DNA of 64,000 nt from assembly GCA_000708835.1 (NCBI GenBank), contig DF237005.1:39943-103942 (forward strand). Reading direction: 5' to 3'. How positions within the stretch are numbered: position 1 is the first letter of the stretch; every line of letters begins with the position of its first letter. Made by a program: the position numbers and the translations under genes. Positions 36,401 through 47,561 of this stretch are shown piece after piece. This stretch comes from Klebsormidium nitens. Its lineage: Eukaryota > Streptophyta > Klebsormidiophyceae > Klebsormidiales > Klebsormidiaceae. The notes under the pieces were generated by a model that saw nothing but the letters and a program-made list of their open reading frames with translations, did not search any database and was not told the DNA's origin.

Positions 36401-39400
36401 AGGGGGCGCAGATGAGGGTCAGACGAAAGCTCCACTTTTAAGCCCTGAAGAATTGACGAATCGTCGGCAGAACCAACTTAACGAGGCCACGCTGGAAGAA
36501 TTCCTCTACGAAGCTCTTCCACAAAGGAAGGCAACCTGCCGAGGAGATAAAGCGGATCAGAGGGGCAGACAATGTTGCCAGTACCACGCACTGAAGAATT
36601 GACGAAGTGACGGTGGCAAGGATCAAGGTCAATGAGATTGCGGTCGAAAAGACTCTCCTCGAAGCTCTTCCACAGTGGGAGACAGCGTGCCAGGGCAAAT
36701 TGTATAGGTTCGAAGGCTTATGATGTGCTAGTATGCGGATGAAATGCACTCCGACGCTGCAAGCGAAACGCGGGGTCAACTTTGACGCTGAAGCCGGTTT
36801 CAACATTGACGCTGAACCTACTCTACAACAGCCTACGCAGGCAAATGTAGCATTGAGAGTCAAGGGTCAAAGGGTTTGCGAAGTTGCAGCAAGTTGCGGC
36901 TGCCACAATCGTAGCCTTATCATGACGACATCGCCAGCCGATGAGACCGCTTTGGCACAGGAATGTAGTAATACTTTCACGCCTGCCGAAGAGGAAGGCA
37001 ACTCTGCAAAACTACTTAGCGAAAACGCAACCGCGATTGGGCGCATGCACGAAAAATTCCTGTACCTGCATGGTGCGCAGCGAGCCCCCGGTAGAGCGGC
37101 CCCACCGCGTGCTCCCGAACGGCGTCCGGATACTTGGCCCGGAACTCGTCCACCGCCGTCCGAACTTGTTCCTCTTCCGGGGGGGTCAGAAGCGCCGCTT
37201 CCTTGAGCTTTGCGACGGCTTGGTCGCACCCCTTGCGAGAGAAGATGAACCAAATGGCCGGCAGCATGTCGCGCTCGTAGAGCTGCGCGAGCGTGTCCCG
37301 GAGCATCGGAATCTGGCGCCGCCGCAGGTCCTTCTCATCCTGGGGAGATTAGAAGTTGGTTCGATTCTGATTGATGGATCTGGGACGTGACTCGTTCTGG
37401 GTGGCTGCTACTTAAGCTTCCTGTGGCTGTCACTTTATGTGCTTAATATCGAGTCGACTGTTTCCTTGGCGTCTCCCGGAGTATTGGAATCTGACGCGGC
37501 CGAAGGTCCTTCTCATCCTGAAGGAGATGGAACAGTTCGACGGTTCGGATCATCCCATGCTCCATCTGATCCTGGATTGCCGATTATCGGGGCCTCTTTC
37601 CTCTTTTTCCTGGAATGGTTCTTTCTTTAGTTGCTCAATGAGTCTCATGGTCTTCGAGCGCGTCTAAGCATTGGATCGGGCGCCGCTGCAGATACTTCCC
37701 TGTGAAGAAGAGAGGTGAGAAAACTGACAAGAACAGGCGCCTTCCAGCCGTCCTCTTGGGGGAAGGGCTCGGCTGAACGATTGGGCTGATGCACACCTAG
37801 TCGAAGTCGACATGCCTTGACAAAGAGCTTGACAGGCTCTGCCCCTCTTTGTCGAACCTTCGGTCAGCCGCATCACGGCGCCAGATCCCATTATCCTTTG
37901 AGCAAATATAGGGCTAAACGATGCCCTTCATACCAGACAGGACGACGACCGCACTCTACGTGCTTCCTGCAGACCCAAACGCACGAAATTCCCACACTCA
38001 GAAAACCACCCAAGGTCTCACCTCTTCCTCCATTTGTCGGCCCCGAAATCGGCCCCCCTTTCCCCGGAAGCTTACTTGGCCATTCCCCCCCCTCAGCGCT
38101 TTTCTATACCCCCTCGGTTCCGGAAACTCCGAGTCTTCGTCCCAGCCCCCCTCCCCGAGGCGCCCGTTTCGGGACGGTACCAACCGCGGGTTGATGGCGG
38201 TCCCGGTTTCGTTGAGCAGGGGGGCGAGCCGGTTGCGAGTGGAGAAGTGCCACGTCAGCGGCACTGGGCGGCGGGTCGAGGTGACCAGTTCGGTGGGGCC
38301 GTGGACCTAAGGAGGGGCGAGGAAGGGTGCGAATAGATTCAGCCAATCTGAGGTGTTAACAGATGATGGGTCGGGAGCAACATTCAGCAAGGCAATGGGC
38401 TTGTGCGATCAGCAAGAGAGGCTCCGGATAAATCGGCCTTCGGTAGTGGCGCAAGCACTGCATGACGCCTAGTCGACAAGCTGACGTTGGATATCTGCCG
38501 TCAGAAATGAGTAGGACGGGGATCTAAGCAAGGAACTTAAGGTGCTCTTTCTCCTCTGGTCGAGTCACAGACGCCTTGCTTCTACGAATCCGTAGTCCAA
38601 CGTGATGATTCCAAACGAGTTTAGTTTTGAACAAATCTCGACAATCCGACCAAGAAAGCGGATTCGATAGTGTTGATTCCTACAACAATCCAGATGCCCT
38701 GTCTTCTCATCTAAAAAGGGGTTGTTAGGCTGATTCTGGCCGTTTTGGGGCTTCCGAGGACCATTCCGCACGAAATCAACCTTTCCGAATATCCACTGTT
38801 CGAACAGAGGATTCTGACTCTCCGACTGTAACTGCTTGATTATCTATTCAAAACCATTCCCTTGGAGTACGGTACACAAATCCAGCTGAAGCCCCTCACC
38901 TGCGCGATCCAGTCTGCGAGCTCTTCTGCGTTGGCCACCGTCGCAGAAAGGCACACGAGGCGGACCTCCGGGGGGCAGTAGATGATGGTCTCCTCCCACA
39001 CGGTGCCGCGCGAGATGTCGCTCAAATAGTGCACCTCGTCCAAAATGACCGCCTCCACATTTGTCAGCCTGGATCGAAGAGATGGTTATGAAAGGTCACA
39101 AGAAGTTACCCTCCGTCAACTTAAGCATTGACTTGTATCTCTGCCCGAGTCTCTCTTGAGGGTTTTTTCAAAGGAAGACCGAGCATACTACGCTTGCTCG
39201 GGGATAGTCCTCGGATGTTCGAAATGCTACCCTCCACGGATCTCAGTAATGGTCTCTCAATTGCCCGTTTAGACCAGTAGTTTAAATCCAGATGAGAAAC
39301 AGGCCTTACAATGCTTGACAAACGGAAACCTGCTACGTCCTGTAAATGCATTACTGAACCAAAGGGGTCAAGATCTTCGAAGGGTCCTGTCTGCGTCCAT

Positions 39401-41319
39401 GGCCTTCGACCTCAACTGTTGTCCTCTGACCGGTCGATTGCAGAAACGAGATGAACAAGGACTGATTCTGACCCCTACGCAATCAAACAATTAATGCCAT
39501 ATACTAGCAAACACCCAAATGGGATCTGCCTGTCCACCACGCAAGTTTGTTAGAAGTATTTGCGCACTGCCACTCGGGCCACACTGGCGCCAGTTGTCTC
39601 AATATCTAAGGCATGCCCTCACTTATTGGAGAACCCTTCCGGCGCCCCCACGCTCGAGTACAGCATGTTCCGCAGGATCTCGGTCGTCATCACCAGGATC
39701 GGCGCCTCTCGATTCACAGACGCGTCCCCAGTGACTAGACCGACGTTTTCCTCTCCGAACTTGTCTCGGAAGTCTCGGAGCTTCTGATTGGACAGCGCCT
39801 TAAGGGGCGTTGTGTACAAGATCCGTTTGCCACGTGCGAGGACCGCCGCGGCGGCCGCTTCCGCAATCAGCGTTTTGCCGCTCCCCGTGGGGGCGCAGCA
39901 GACGACGGAGCGGCCTTCGAGGAATGCTTGGATGGCGAGCCTCTGGAAAGCGGATTGGAGATGGTTTAGATTGGGAAGAAAAGATTTTAAACTGATTTGC
40001 TAGTTTTCGTAGGGGTAATTTCTACCACCAGAGCACGCCTGCAGGTCTCTGTTTTGGGAGAGCTGATAAAGTAGTTTCACTAAGTGCAACTGTCTCAGAC
40101 TGCTCTTGTTATGTTGGTCGATTGGTGCTGACTGTTTGATCACTACCAGCAATAGTACAGGCTGCGACCAAGCCGCTTCGTTGAAGGTTTGCTTCATTAA
40201 AGGCTTGGATTCAAGAAAAGGCTTGGGTAGAAAGTCTTCAGGAAGGTACAGTCAACTGAATTGGAAAAGCATCGAGTTAATCTGCATTCCACAAAGAGAC
40301 CGTTCAAAACTGCTTGTATCTGGCAGCCTCTGCTCAAGCGAAGGGAGCCGGAGATAGAAGGGGACCTAAGATGAAACGGACGTTCTGCTCAAACTGATGT
40401 GCAAGCTATTGCAAAGATCAAGAGTCACTTTCTGTTATTCACTAGTCCACGTTGCACCACTGCAAAGCATCCCCAGCTAACCGCTCACCTGAAACTTGTC
40501 GATTGGAAAGCCAAAGATCGCCTTAATGTCCGCTAGCTTCACCGTCTCCTCGTCTCCCGCTTGCACCCTCTCAATCAACTCCCAAACCCTGTCCACCATC
40601 CGGTTCTCCTGCCACTCCTCCTCTAAACCCTCCCCTAACCCCTCCCTTAACCCCTCCTGATCCGAGCTCTCCCCCAGCGGGCCTTCCCCCAATACAGTCA
40701 GTGCTGCACTAGGCGGTTCACCACTGTCAAAATCTTCCTCGTCTGAAGAGTAACCTTCCGACAACTCGTCATCAGCTTCTCTATCCCAGCGGGATTCGGC
40801 AGCAGGGCGTTCCGCCAAGTCTGTAAACTCATCATCGGCTGGCGCCACCGCTCTGGCGAACTGGGGATTGACATCTGGCGCTCTCCCGCTAGCGCCGGAG
40901 TCTTGCCACCATTCCTCCACACCTTCATTGTCCTCTGATCCCGAGTCTTCGGTCTCCTCAGACTCGCCGAAGCGGGTCAGTGTGTCAGGTCCAACTCTGA
41001 GTGTTCGAAGGCGGCGCCTTGTTGCGCAAGAAGCAGGAGCTCCAAATGAAGCAGGTTTGCCCGCAGCATTGCTCAACAACACATTTGTGGCACATTCTCT
41101 GCTTTCTAATGACGAATAAAACGTCTGATCCCTTCTTTTCTGCGGCGTTTCCAGCAATCTACCCGCCTGGAACAGCAAAGCTTTCTGAGAAGAGAAGCGC
41201 GTCTTTTGCGAGGCTTTGAAGAAAGCGTTGAAGTGGATTGACGAGGAAAAGGAAGGCCTGTTGCCAAAGCGCACGGATTGCATGCAGGCTGACGAACAAT
41301 GTCCTTGAACAGCCTCCAT
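30439..41319 (-). CDS. ISE2-type DExH-box RNA helicase (DExH15), chloroplast
   Basis: An ATP-dependent RNA helicase of the Ski2-like class. The plant homologue works in chloroplast RNA processing and affects plasmodesmata. Minus-strand exons: 41319-40489, 39942-39623, 39068-38900, 38306-38022, 37339-37066, 36243-36011, 35394-35128, 34663-34490, 34082-33286, 32815-32500, 31728-31493, 30784-30439; about 1415 residues. Walker A APTGSGKT (about 295-302), DEVH box (about 394-397), SAT motif (LSATVANAEE), then FATETLAAGINMPART and QMAGRAGRRGID complete the core by about residue 704. ISE2-specific sequence follows: GCLPLWKSFVEELFQRG, IASIEPSGWKEF, DEGDIARLLRRTIDLLAQVP and the end DRPPISELIG. The N-terminus is a plastid-like transit region and a long acidic segment, and exon 9 carries another acidic insert. 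The plant protein I recall is shorter, about 1170 residues. The ATG at 41319 is in good context (ACCATGG). Confidence 0.9.
31285..31355. repeat. GC-rich palindromes in ISE2 intron 11
   Basis: GGCGCCGAGGTT is followed after a short loop by AACCTCGGCGCC, and then a second CCGGCGCCGAGGTTCGCCGG block. Together they can form hairpins in RNA or DNA. They lie in the intron between ISE2 exons 11 and 12. The function is unknown; they may be part of a small transposon. Confidence 0.7.
32330..32385 (-). repeat. Copy of the 3' edge of ISE2 exon 10 in the following intron
   Basis: ACCACGCGCACGAACTCC and CACCCGCTCGGCTCGATGC repeat the end of exon 10 (32500-32550) with few changes. The minus-strand donor is kept (GTGCAG-GTAGAT). 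The copy lies about 165 bases downstream of the real donor in gene direction. Confidence 0.85.
35445..35505 (-). repeat. Copy of the 5' part of ISE2 exon 7 in intron 6
   Basis: GAAGAGGAGCTGCGCACAGG and the following CTTCCGCGTCCTCAAAC match exon 7 (about 35341-35380) at most positions. The acceptor side has diverged and no AG in the right place remains. Confidence 0.75.
36325..36695 (-). repeat. Three copies of the 5' part of ISE2 exon 6 in intron 5
   Basis: The real exon 6 starts at 36243 with GCLPLWKSFVEELFQRGL. Copies at about 36330-36395, 36470-36532 and 36625-36692 read GCLPLWKDFVEELSQCGL, GCLPLWKSFVEEFFQRGL (with an L-for-I style drift after it) and a more decayed version. The first two keep a CAG acceptor in the same position and phase as the true exon; the third has CAC. 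The period is about 145 bases. The copies disagree with exon 6 most strongly after about 25 codons. Confidence 0.9.
37440..37700 (-). repeat. Two copies of the 5' part of ISE2 exon 5 in intron 4
   Basis: The exon 5 edge (37290-37345: GTCCCGGAGCATCGGAATCT then CGCCGCAGGTCCTTCTCATC) recurs at about 37468-37525, with the acceptor CTTCAG-GATGAGAAGGACC kept on the minus strand. It recurs again, more decayed, at about 37655-37710. Confidence 0.8.
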
Positions 41320-41803
41320 GGTAAGGCGCACGGTGTGCAACTAATGCGGCTTAACCAAGCAGGCTCAGACAAGCTAGGAACAGATGTCAAAACCACTGAC
41401 CAAGCAGGACAAAGCGCCCTGAAGTCCTGTCCTCCAATGGCAACAGAGGACGTGTCCTCTCTTCAAGTTCATCAAGCTAGGCGTTCAGCAAGAAGTGCGA
41501 AGAGTTTTTGAGCTGATCAAGAGGCGCCGGAAAAAGTGCACAAGAGCCGGGAAAGTGCAACCGTTGTCGCTTCGTGCCGGCCTGTCCTGCCCGAATGCCG
41601 GTAGCGACAATGGTGATTCAGAAAGAAACGGGAAGGTGAGGCCGGCCATGAGGGCGACCACTTTTAGCTGGAAGAGCACATCAAAATAGGAACAAAATCC
41701 AACTGACAGCAACAGGTGCTGTCTGTTCGTCTAATGATCCCCTGCCGCTTCTCACGTTCCTCTCTCTCAGGGACACTCTGCACCACCTAGCCATCAAGCT
41801 GAA
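41320..41803. promoter_or_regulatory. Short bidirectional promoter region between ISE2 and FKBP18
   Basis: Only 484 bases separate the start codons of ISE2 (-) and FKBP18 (+), both encoding plastid-targeted proteins. The interval must contain both promoters and 5' UTRs unless upstream UTR introns exist. No TATA box is obvious. Confidence 0.6.
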
Positions 41804-44800
41804 ATGGCAGCCGCGCAAGCTTGCTGTGCACTTGGATGTGGAAGCTCGTCGCTCCTGCTCGAGCGGACGCTTTGGAAGCGCCGCCAGCCCCAAAATGTGG
41901 CCTTCCCAGGTGGCTGTAAAAGAAATGCAGGCATTAGCAGAGAGTCTTGTAGATTATCAGGGCTATGGCAATGTGGTCCTATCAATGCCTGTGCCAAGCC
42001 AAACGAAGTTTCCAAAGAAGGAATAAGCAGCGGACCTTCTATCACACTCAGCAGAAGGGCGCTCGCTTCGCTGGCAATTGTGGCCTCATGGCTGAACGTT
42101 TCTCCGGGGCAAGCAAGAGAGTGAGTACATCTTTCGCAGCAGGAGAAGGGCACGCCGGATCAGCTTTTGCAACGTAGCATTTGGTGGACCACAATTAATC
42201 AAATGGCGATTAGGCAGACAGAGCTGCAAACACAAACCAGCAATTCGCTCTGTGAGGTGATGCCACTTCAAATGATCTTCAGGGAGGGAGCCGTAACTTG
42301 CTTCTTGTCTCTGCCTCTGGTGTTGTGTATAGATACTCCTACATCTGTGCTCAATCCTAGCTCACATAGAGCGTTGCTCACCTCCTCTTTTGCTCTCCAG
42401 GAGAAGACAGCAGAAAGTAGATGATGCAGAGTACAGCACAAGCGGTAAGTTTCATGGCTGAATAACCTTGATATGGAGGGCCCAGAATCACCTAGTGTCA
42501 GCTCCAGTATTTCATCTCAAAGCTTGTTTGAGAGGATGGGGCTGAATCTATTTAAAGACTGCCTGGTGGCGAGATGCAGTAACAAGACCTTGCAATGCTA
42601 GAGTCTTCGTTGTGGAGTTGTGAGGTTTACCTGGATGTGGACAGCTCAATTGTCCCTATTCCACGCGTCTATGACTTTGCACCTTGACAGACTCCAAGGC
42701 AAATCAATGTCAAATCTGGATAGCTTTCCTTTCCTGTGCATTTTCGTGGCTTCTGTACCCTTCAGGAGCTCGTCTATCCTTAAAGTCTGAGAGGTGATTT
42801 CTTTTCACCAGTCACTGACTTTGACAGACTCTTAGGGGTAAATCTCAGAAGGTCAGGTATGAGTATCATATCTTGTTCTGTGCATCTTCCAGAGGAAGGT
42901 CTGAAGTACTACGACTTCAATCAAGGACGAGGGCCAGAGGCGGTGAAAGGCAAGAAGGTGGTAGTAAGTCCTCTGCTCCTTGATGTCAGGGTCTCAGATC
43001 CTGACGTTTTCAGGCAATTCAAGGCATGTCTATTGAAGTTTTGGTATGGTGCTATATTCCGTGAGCTGGTTTCATTCTGGTTCCGAGTCGAGTATTTATG
43101 AAGAGACTTTCTCGTCTCTCGACCTGATCATCACATCTCTTGAGAAAAGGCTCTTTCGATTCTTGTTTAACCAGATTGAAAGGAACGTAGCAAAAGTTGG
43201 GAGAACATTTATCTAAGCTTAATTGTATCCTGCTTGTCCGCCTCCTTTAGAGAGCTCTTACCTTAAAAGACCTAGGAAAGACAGCTCCTTCACTTCGCTT
43301 GTTGTCAAAAGCAGATGGTAAGGCATTTGCAAGTCCTGTAGCTTTCAACAAGTGGGAACTGCATCTTTAGGAGGTACTCTTCGGCTACACCGCTTGATTG
43401 ATTGTGTCCGCTTGCAGGTTCATTTTGATTGTGTATATAAGACCCTGACAGTGGTTTCCAGCCGGTCATCAAAACTTCTGGGAGGAAACCGGGTTATTGC
43501 TCAGGTCAGCGATCCCTTGCCTTTTCTAAGGTGGCGCGGGAGGACTTATTTGTACCCGCTGACGGCTTCTGGACCCCTGCTGAGACTGGGGAATATTTCA
43601 AGCTGATTGAAAGTTCGTTACTGTCACTGTCATCAAGCAAACCATCTGCTGCCGTGCCATTCTCAGGAGATGTCCTCGAAGGCCCAGATCCATCGTCATG
43701 GATACAGAATCTTTCGGGCCACTCTTGAAATGCCTCTGTTGTCTCTCTGACAAGCAACCAACTGTAGCCTTCCCCCCTTTAACCAAGCGTGCCTTTGTAG
43801 CCTTCGATATTCCGCCTTAGCTTCCGCCGATTCCGAATTTCCCATTCTCCGAGATCCGAAATTCTCCCGTCCTCGTTGTCCAGCCCTACGAACTAGTGGT
43901 GGGGTCCAAGCCCGGCTCCGAGAGGAAGCGCGACTTTGTAGACAACGCCAACGGGCTCTTCTCGGCTCAAGCAGCCCCCAAGCCCCCGCCCGCACTGTAT
44001 TCAATCGTTGAGGGCATGCGAGTCGGCGGCAAGGTGCGGATCCAAAACAACTGTATCTTTAGCGGTAACTTGAACGCTGTATCATCTCGAGACTTGCAGG
44101 AATCAGCGTGCAGCAGGGCTTCTGTTTCGCTTCTAGGAGCGTTCTTTGACCGACGACTAGGTTCGATGCTAGAAACGATGCTGCAATTATCAAGGGGTAG
44201 AAAGATGTCAGAACGAATGGCAGGAGAGACGAGACTTCCGGCGGATCTCCTCGGTACCCACTTCGGCTTTAACCCCTTCGATCGACGGTCGCATTTAGCA
44301 GATCTGATCAACCTAGACCGTCGATCCTGAAGATTTATAGCTGAAAGCCATTTGCAACATCGGCTTGGGAGTCCATTTTCTCGCGCCTTCCGTTCTGTTG
44401 TTGGTCGATACAGATCTCTGAGCGTTCTTGCATCTGCCGGGCTGTGTGAGTCAGTGTGCCTCCCCCTTTCACACTGTGTCAGGCCACTCGTCTGCTTTAA
44501 AAGGGGTCACCCTTTTCCCGTCTGGTGCAATCAAACTTTCCCTAATTGGGCTTATCCAAGTCGAGTCACAGAGCCGTCAAGTACCGCTGACGCAATCAGT
44601 CATGCTGTTACAAACCGGTGCAGTAGCCCGCGTCTTTGAACTCGTCCCGACCCTGTGCATGCTCCGCTCATCTAACGTCGACTTTATTCCTTCCGCTGTG
44701 ACAGAGGACGGTCATCGTTCCGCCAGAGCTCGGCTACGGTCAAAAAGGAGTAGGAGAAATTCCGGTAAGCTGCCTCTTTTGCCCTTGATATGGTTTCTCC

Positions 44801-45456
44801 TCTGAAAGAGACCAGATACTGTAGTTGTCCAGTCGTGTGGTATACGGTAGTTTGGCCATGGTGTTATGGAACAACAGAGTCTTCCACCGCAGTAATGAAC
44901 GATCTCATACAGAACGCTTTAGCGGGCTGTGAAAGATCTGAAGCGAGGCATCTACTTCATTAGCGCTTGCAAGTTTGGCTCCAGGAAGGGCTGATATCTT
45001 AAGCTGAGCTTGATTCGACCTCAACCCACTTTTCGACAAACGCGGGCACGTAAAATCGACGGCGTCAGGATTCTGACGATCAGGTTTGTGGACGGCAATA
45101 TGATGAGTATCTTGGCAGCGTGACTTGTAAGAAGGATGTGCACGTCGTGCGCTGCAGAGTTAAGATCATCTGGCATCGGCGTTTTTTACAAAGGTCCTCA
45201 GGAAGAAATCGAGGAAGGTGCCAAGGTATAGAGGATGGGTTTTCCCACGTTAAACGCGTGCGCCATTAGGCCACTCAAAATAAGGTCTTTGAAGCGCAAA
45301 GTGATTGTTGAAAGATTGGCGAGGATACTACGCTCGTGTCGCCCTGCACGCGTTTTGCCTCCAACCGGCCCTTTGCTTCCCTCTCTGCAGCCCGGCGCAA
45401 CCTTTGACCTGAACATCGAGCTTTTGGAAGTTGAGGACGTCCGAAAGGACGCCTAG
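41804..45456 (+). CDS. FKBP18-type peptidyl-prolyl isomerase, thylakoid lumen
   Basis: An FKBP-fold immunophilin, predicted to catalyse or chaperone proline-dependent folding in the thylakoid lumen. Seven exons give 264 residues: 41804-42120, 42401-42444, 42893-42963, 43418-43504, 43884-44033, 44705-44764, 45391-45456; all junctions are in frame. The N-terminus is a bipartite signal: a transit region, then a twin-arginine lumen signal LSRRALASLAIVASWL ending near GQA. The mature part has EEGLKYYDFNQGRGPEAVKG, HFDCVYKTLTVVSSR, PYELVVGSKPGSERKRDFVD, NGLFSAQAAPKPPPALYSI and RTVIVPPELGYGQKGVGEIP, closely following plant FKBP18. Some aromatic residues of the classical FKBP active site are replaced, as in other lumenal FKBPs, so isomerase activity may be weak. 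The gene is head-to-head with ISE2. This is the one large gene here in which I found no duplicated exon edge. Confidence 0.87.
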
Positions 45457-47561
45457 GGCTTGTTCGACGGCTGATTTACGACAGCGACCTCGCTTTTTTG
45501 TCAGGCGCAAGTGTTGAGACACTCGAGTCGACTTATACCGTTTGTACGACGTTTTACATCAATGTATGCAACATTGCTTCGTGGTGCGATGTCTCTTGAT
45601 ATTCCACATGGTGTGTATTATCGGCTTGACTGGCGACTGGCATGGTTCTCGATCAAATACCTGCATACGTTGCAAGTCGGGATGCGAAGATGCAGATGCA
45701 GAAATGGGCGACCGGACCGGCCGGCGATCGCGCGCGGGCACGTAACGATCATTGATCAGGTTTTAATCGTTCAATGTAATGTGTGTGCCAAAGGTTAACT
45801 GGCCTTTCAACCTGCATCATGTATATATACCCGATTGCATACTTTCTCTCAAAATCATATACGGCGTTAAGGATGACGGTTCATGGAGGATCAGACCCTA
45901 AGCTTAAACCAATCTATAGCTATAGTCGATTCCCCATTATGCATGGTCACTTCTTCTATACACGCTTATAGGCGCCTGGGCCGGGCCCATATGGGGTTTT
46001 GACAAACAATTGCGGATTTCGGGTACGTTCGGGTATGTTTTTATTCCAGTAACAGAGCACAAGTTACTATAGTAACAATCTTAGGAGCATGTCTAGCATG
46101 CCAGCTTGTTTAGCTACATGACTACAAGCTACCTCATCAGAGTCATGGCGTAAATCACTGGTCTCACTGGGTATAGAGTCAGTTTATCTTATACCCAACT
46201 TATATGACTCGCCGAATACAACTCGGATGCATATAAGAATGTAAGGGAAGCTCGAGAAATATCCGGGTTCGAAAAGCTGCTTATGAGACTCATTGAACCG
46301 CATTTGCTGCAAGTGAAGGTGTGCTGAACAAAGGGAGATCGTGTCGTCCGATCGTCCGACTTTGTGGCAACGTACAAGAGAGTTGCAAGATGCTGATCAT
46401 GTAGGGCTTTTAGTACTTCGACGAGAGCATTCCAGTTGTATGCATGCATGTTTGCACCAATGGCTGTATGAATCAACGGTCGTTTTGTCGATTGGCGGCG
46501 AAGGTGTAGCGGAAATGATGCTCGGCTTTCAAGCTAAATATTCTGGTTCGCATCTTACGGGGCCCCTTGCTGTTCATTTACATTGTCGGTTGAAGATCGC
46601 AAGATCGCCAAGTGCCAATATCGCAGTTGGTACGTTCGATGGATCGAAGCATGGTTCAATAGATGTGTATTCATCTGGAATAAGTTTGCGACTAGTAAAA
46701 TGGACGCTGAATCAGTTATCTTTCAGTCAGTGTAATACAAGCCAGCGAGCATTTGATACTGGGGGCATTTACGTCGAGCAACCGGGAGGCGGTCTGCAAC
46801 GAGTTGTTAGAGACTCCGTGTGTTTTTGATCGGCAAGACGTTTGGTTCAGTTCACAATTATCTGAGGTTGAGTAGCAGGTTTGAAATCTTCAGCAAGCAG
46901 CTTTAAGAAAGCCTTCAGTCTTTAGTCTTCAGAAGTCTTTATTCGTCAAAGTCTTCAGAAATCAACCTTTCTAACCTTTTCTAAAGACTATTAGTGCAGG
47001 TTGAGTCTTTTCTAAAACTTTTCTAAACCTATTCTAGACACTCACCAGAGGGGTTTTCTCCGGGTTTTCCCCCTTCTCACGAACACAGCTCCTGACCTCC
47101 GCACCTCGGGCGCACCTCCCTTCGTCGTATGGTAGGTAAACAACACACTTGCTGGTCACTGCAGGGTCACTGCCGTATCGATTTTGCACGTCGATGTTGG
47201 CCCATACCCGGGCCTCAGTTTAGTTGTCCCATTTTCCCAGCAGGTCCATTTCCCTGGCCATTTCATTCAGCTCTGCGCTAACCTCTTCAAGCTGCTTGCG
47301 AATATATTCATGATTTGCGCGCATCTTGACTCCCAGGTCTTTGATTTCTTGTTCGAGTTCCTTCAGTTCCACAGCGCCGGCAGTCCTTTTCCGGACGAAA
47401 AACCAGCGAGTCATTAGTACGTTGCCATACCCGCTCCTTTGAAGTGCCTGTTGCTTTTGCGACTAGACTGCTTGACGATGCTTGGCCGACCTGCGTTTCC
47501 TTCTTTTCTATCTCTCTGACGTCATTTTCTCCTCGTCTCTCTGATCTGCTGACGTCACCAG
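45457..47561. other. Region without a recognised gene
   Basis: About 2.1 kb between FKBP18 and the SNF2-type exons. A plus-strand frame at about 46341-46829 (162 codons) shows no domain. At 46895-47040 there is a low-complexity stretch built from CTTCAG, TCTTTA and TTTTCTAAA-type repeats. If the SNF2-type gene were complete, its upstream exons should lie here. I could not find helicase motifs. Confidence 0.4.
47220..47414 (-). CDS. Possible small coiled-coil protein
   Basis: A 64-residue frame starting MTRWFFVRKRTAGAVE and then running as a clear heptad-like helix (ELKELEQEIKDLGVKMRANH, then IRKQLEEVSAELNEMAREMD), ending LLGKWDN. The composition is more protein-like than its surroundings, but there is no known domain or supporting splice context. 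It could be a terminal exon of an unrecognised minus-strand gene or a transposon remnant. Confidence 0.3.
   Translation of the reverse strand: MTRWFFVRKRTAGAVELKELEQEIKDLGVKMRANHEYIRKQLEEVSAELNEMAREMDLLGKWDN

Noticed and set aside
46341-46829. 162-codon plus-strand open frame
   Set aside because: No recognisable domain, no splice context and low protein-like character; kept only as a note in the region entry.
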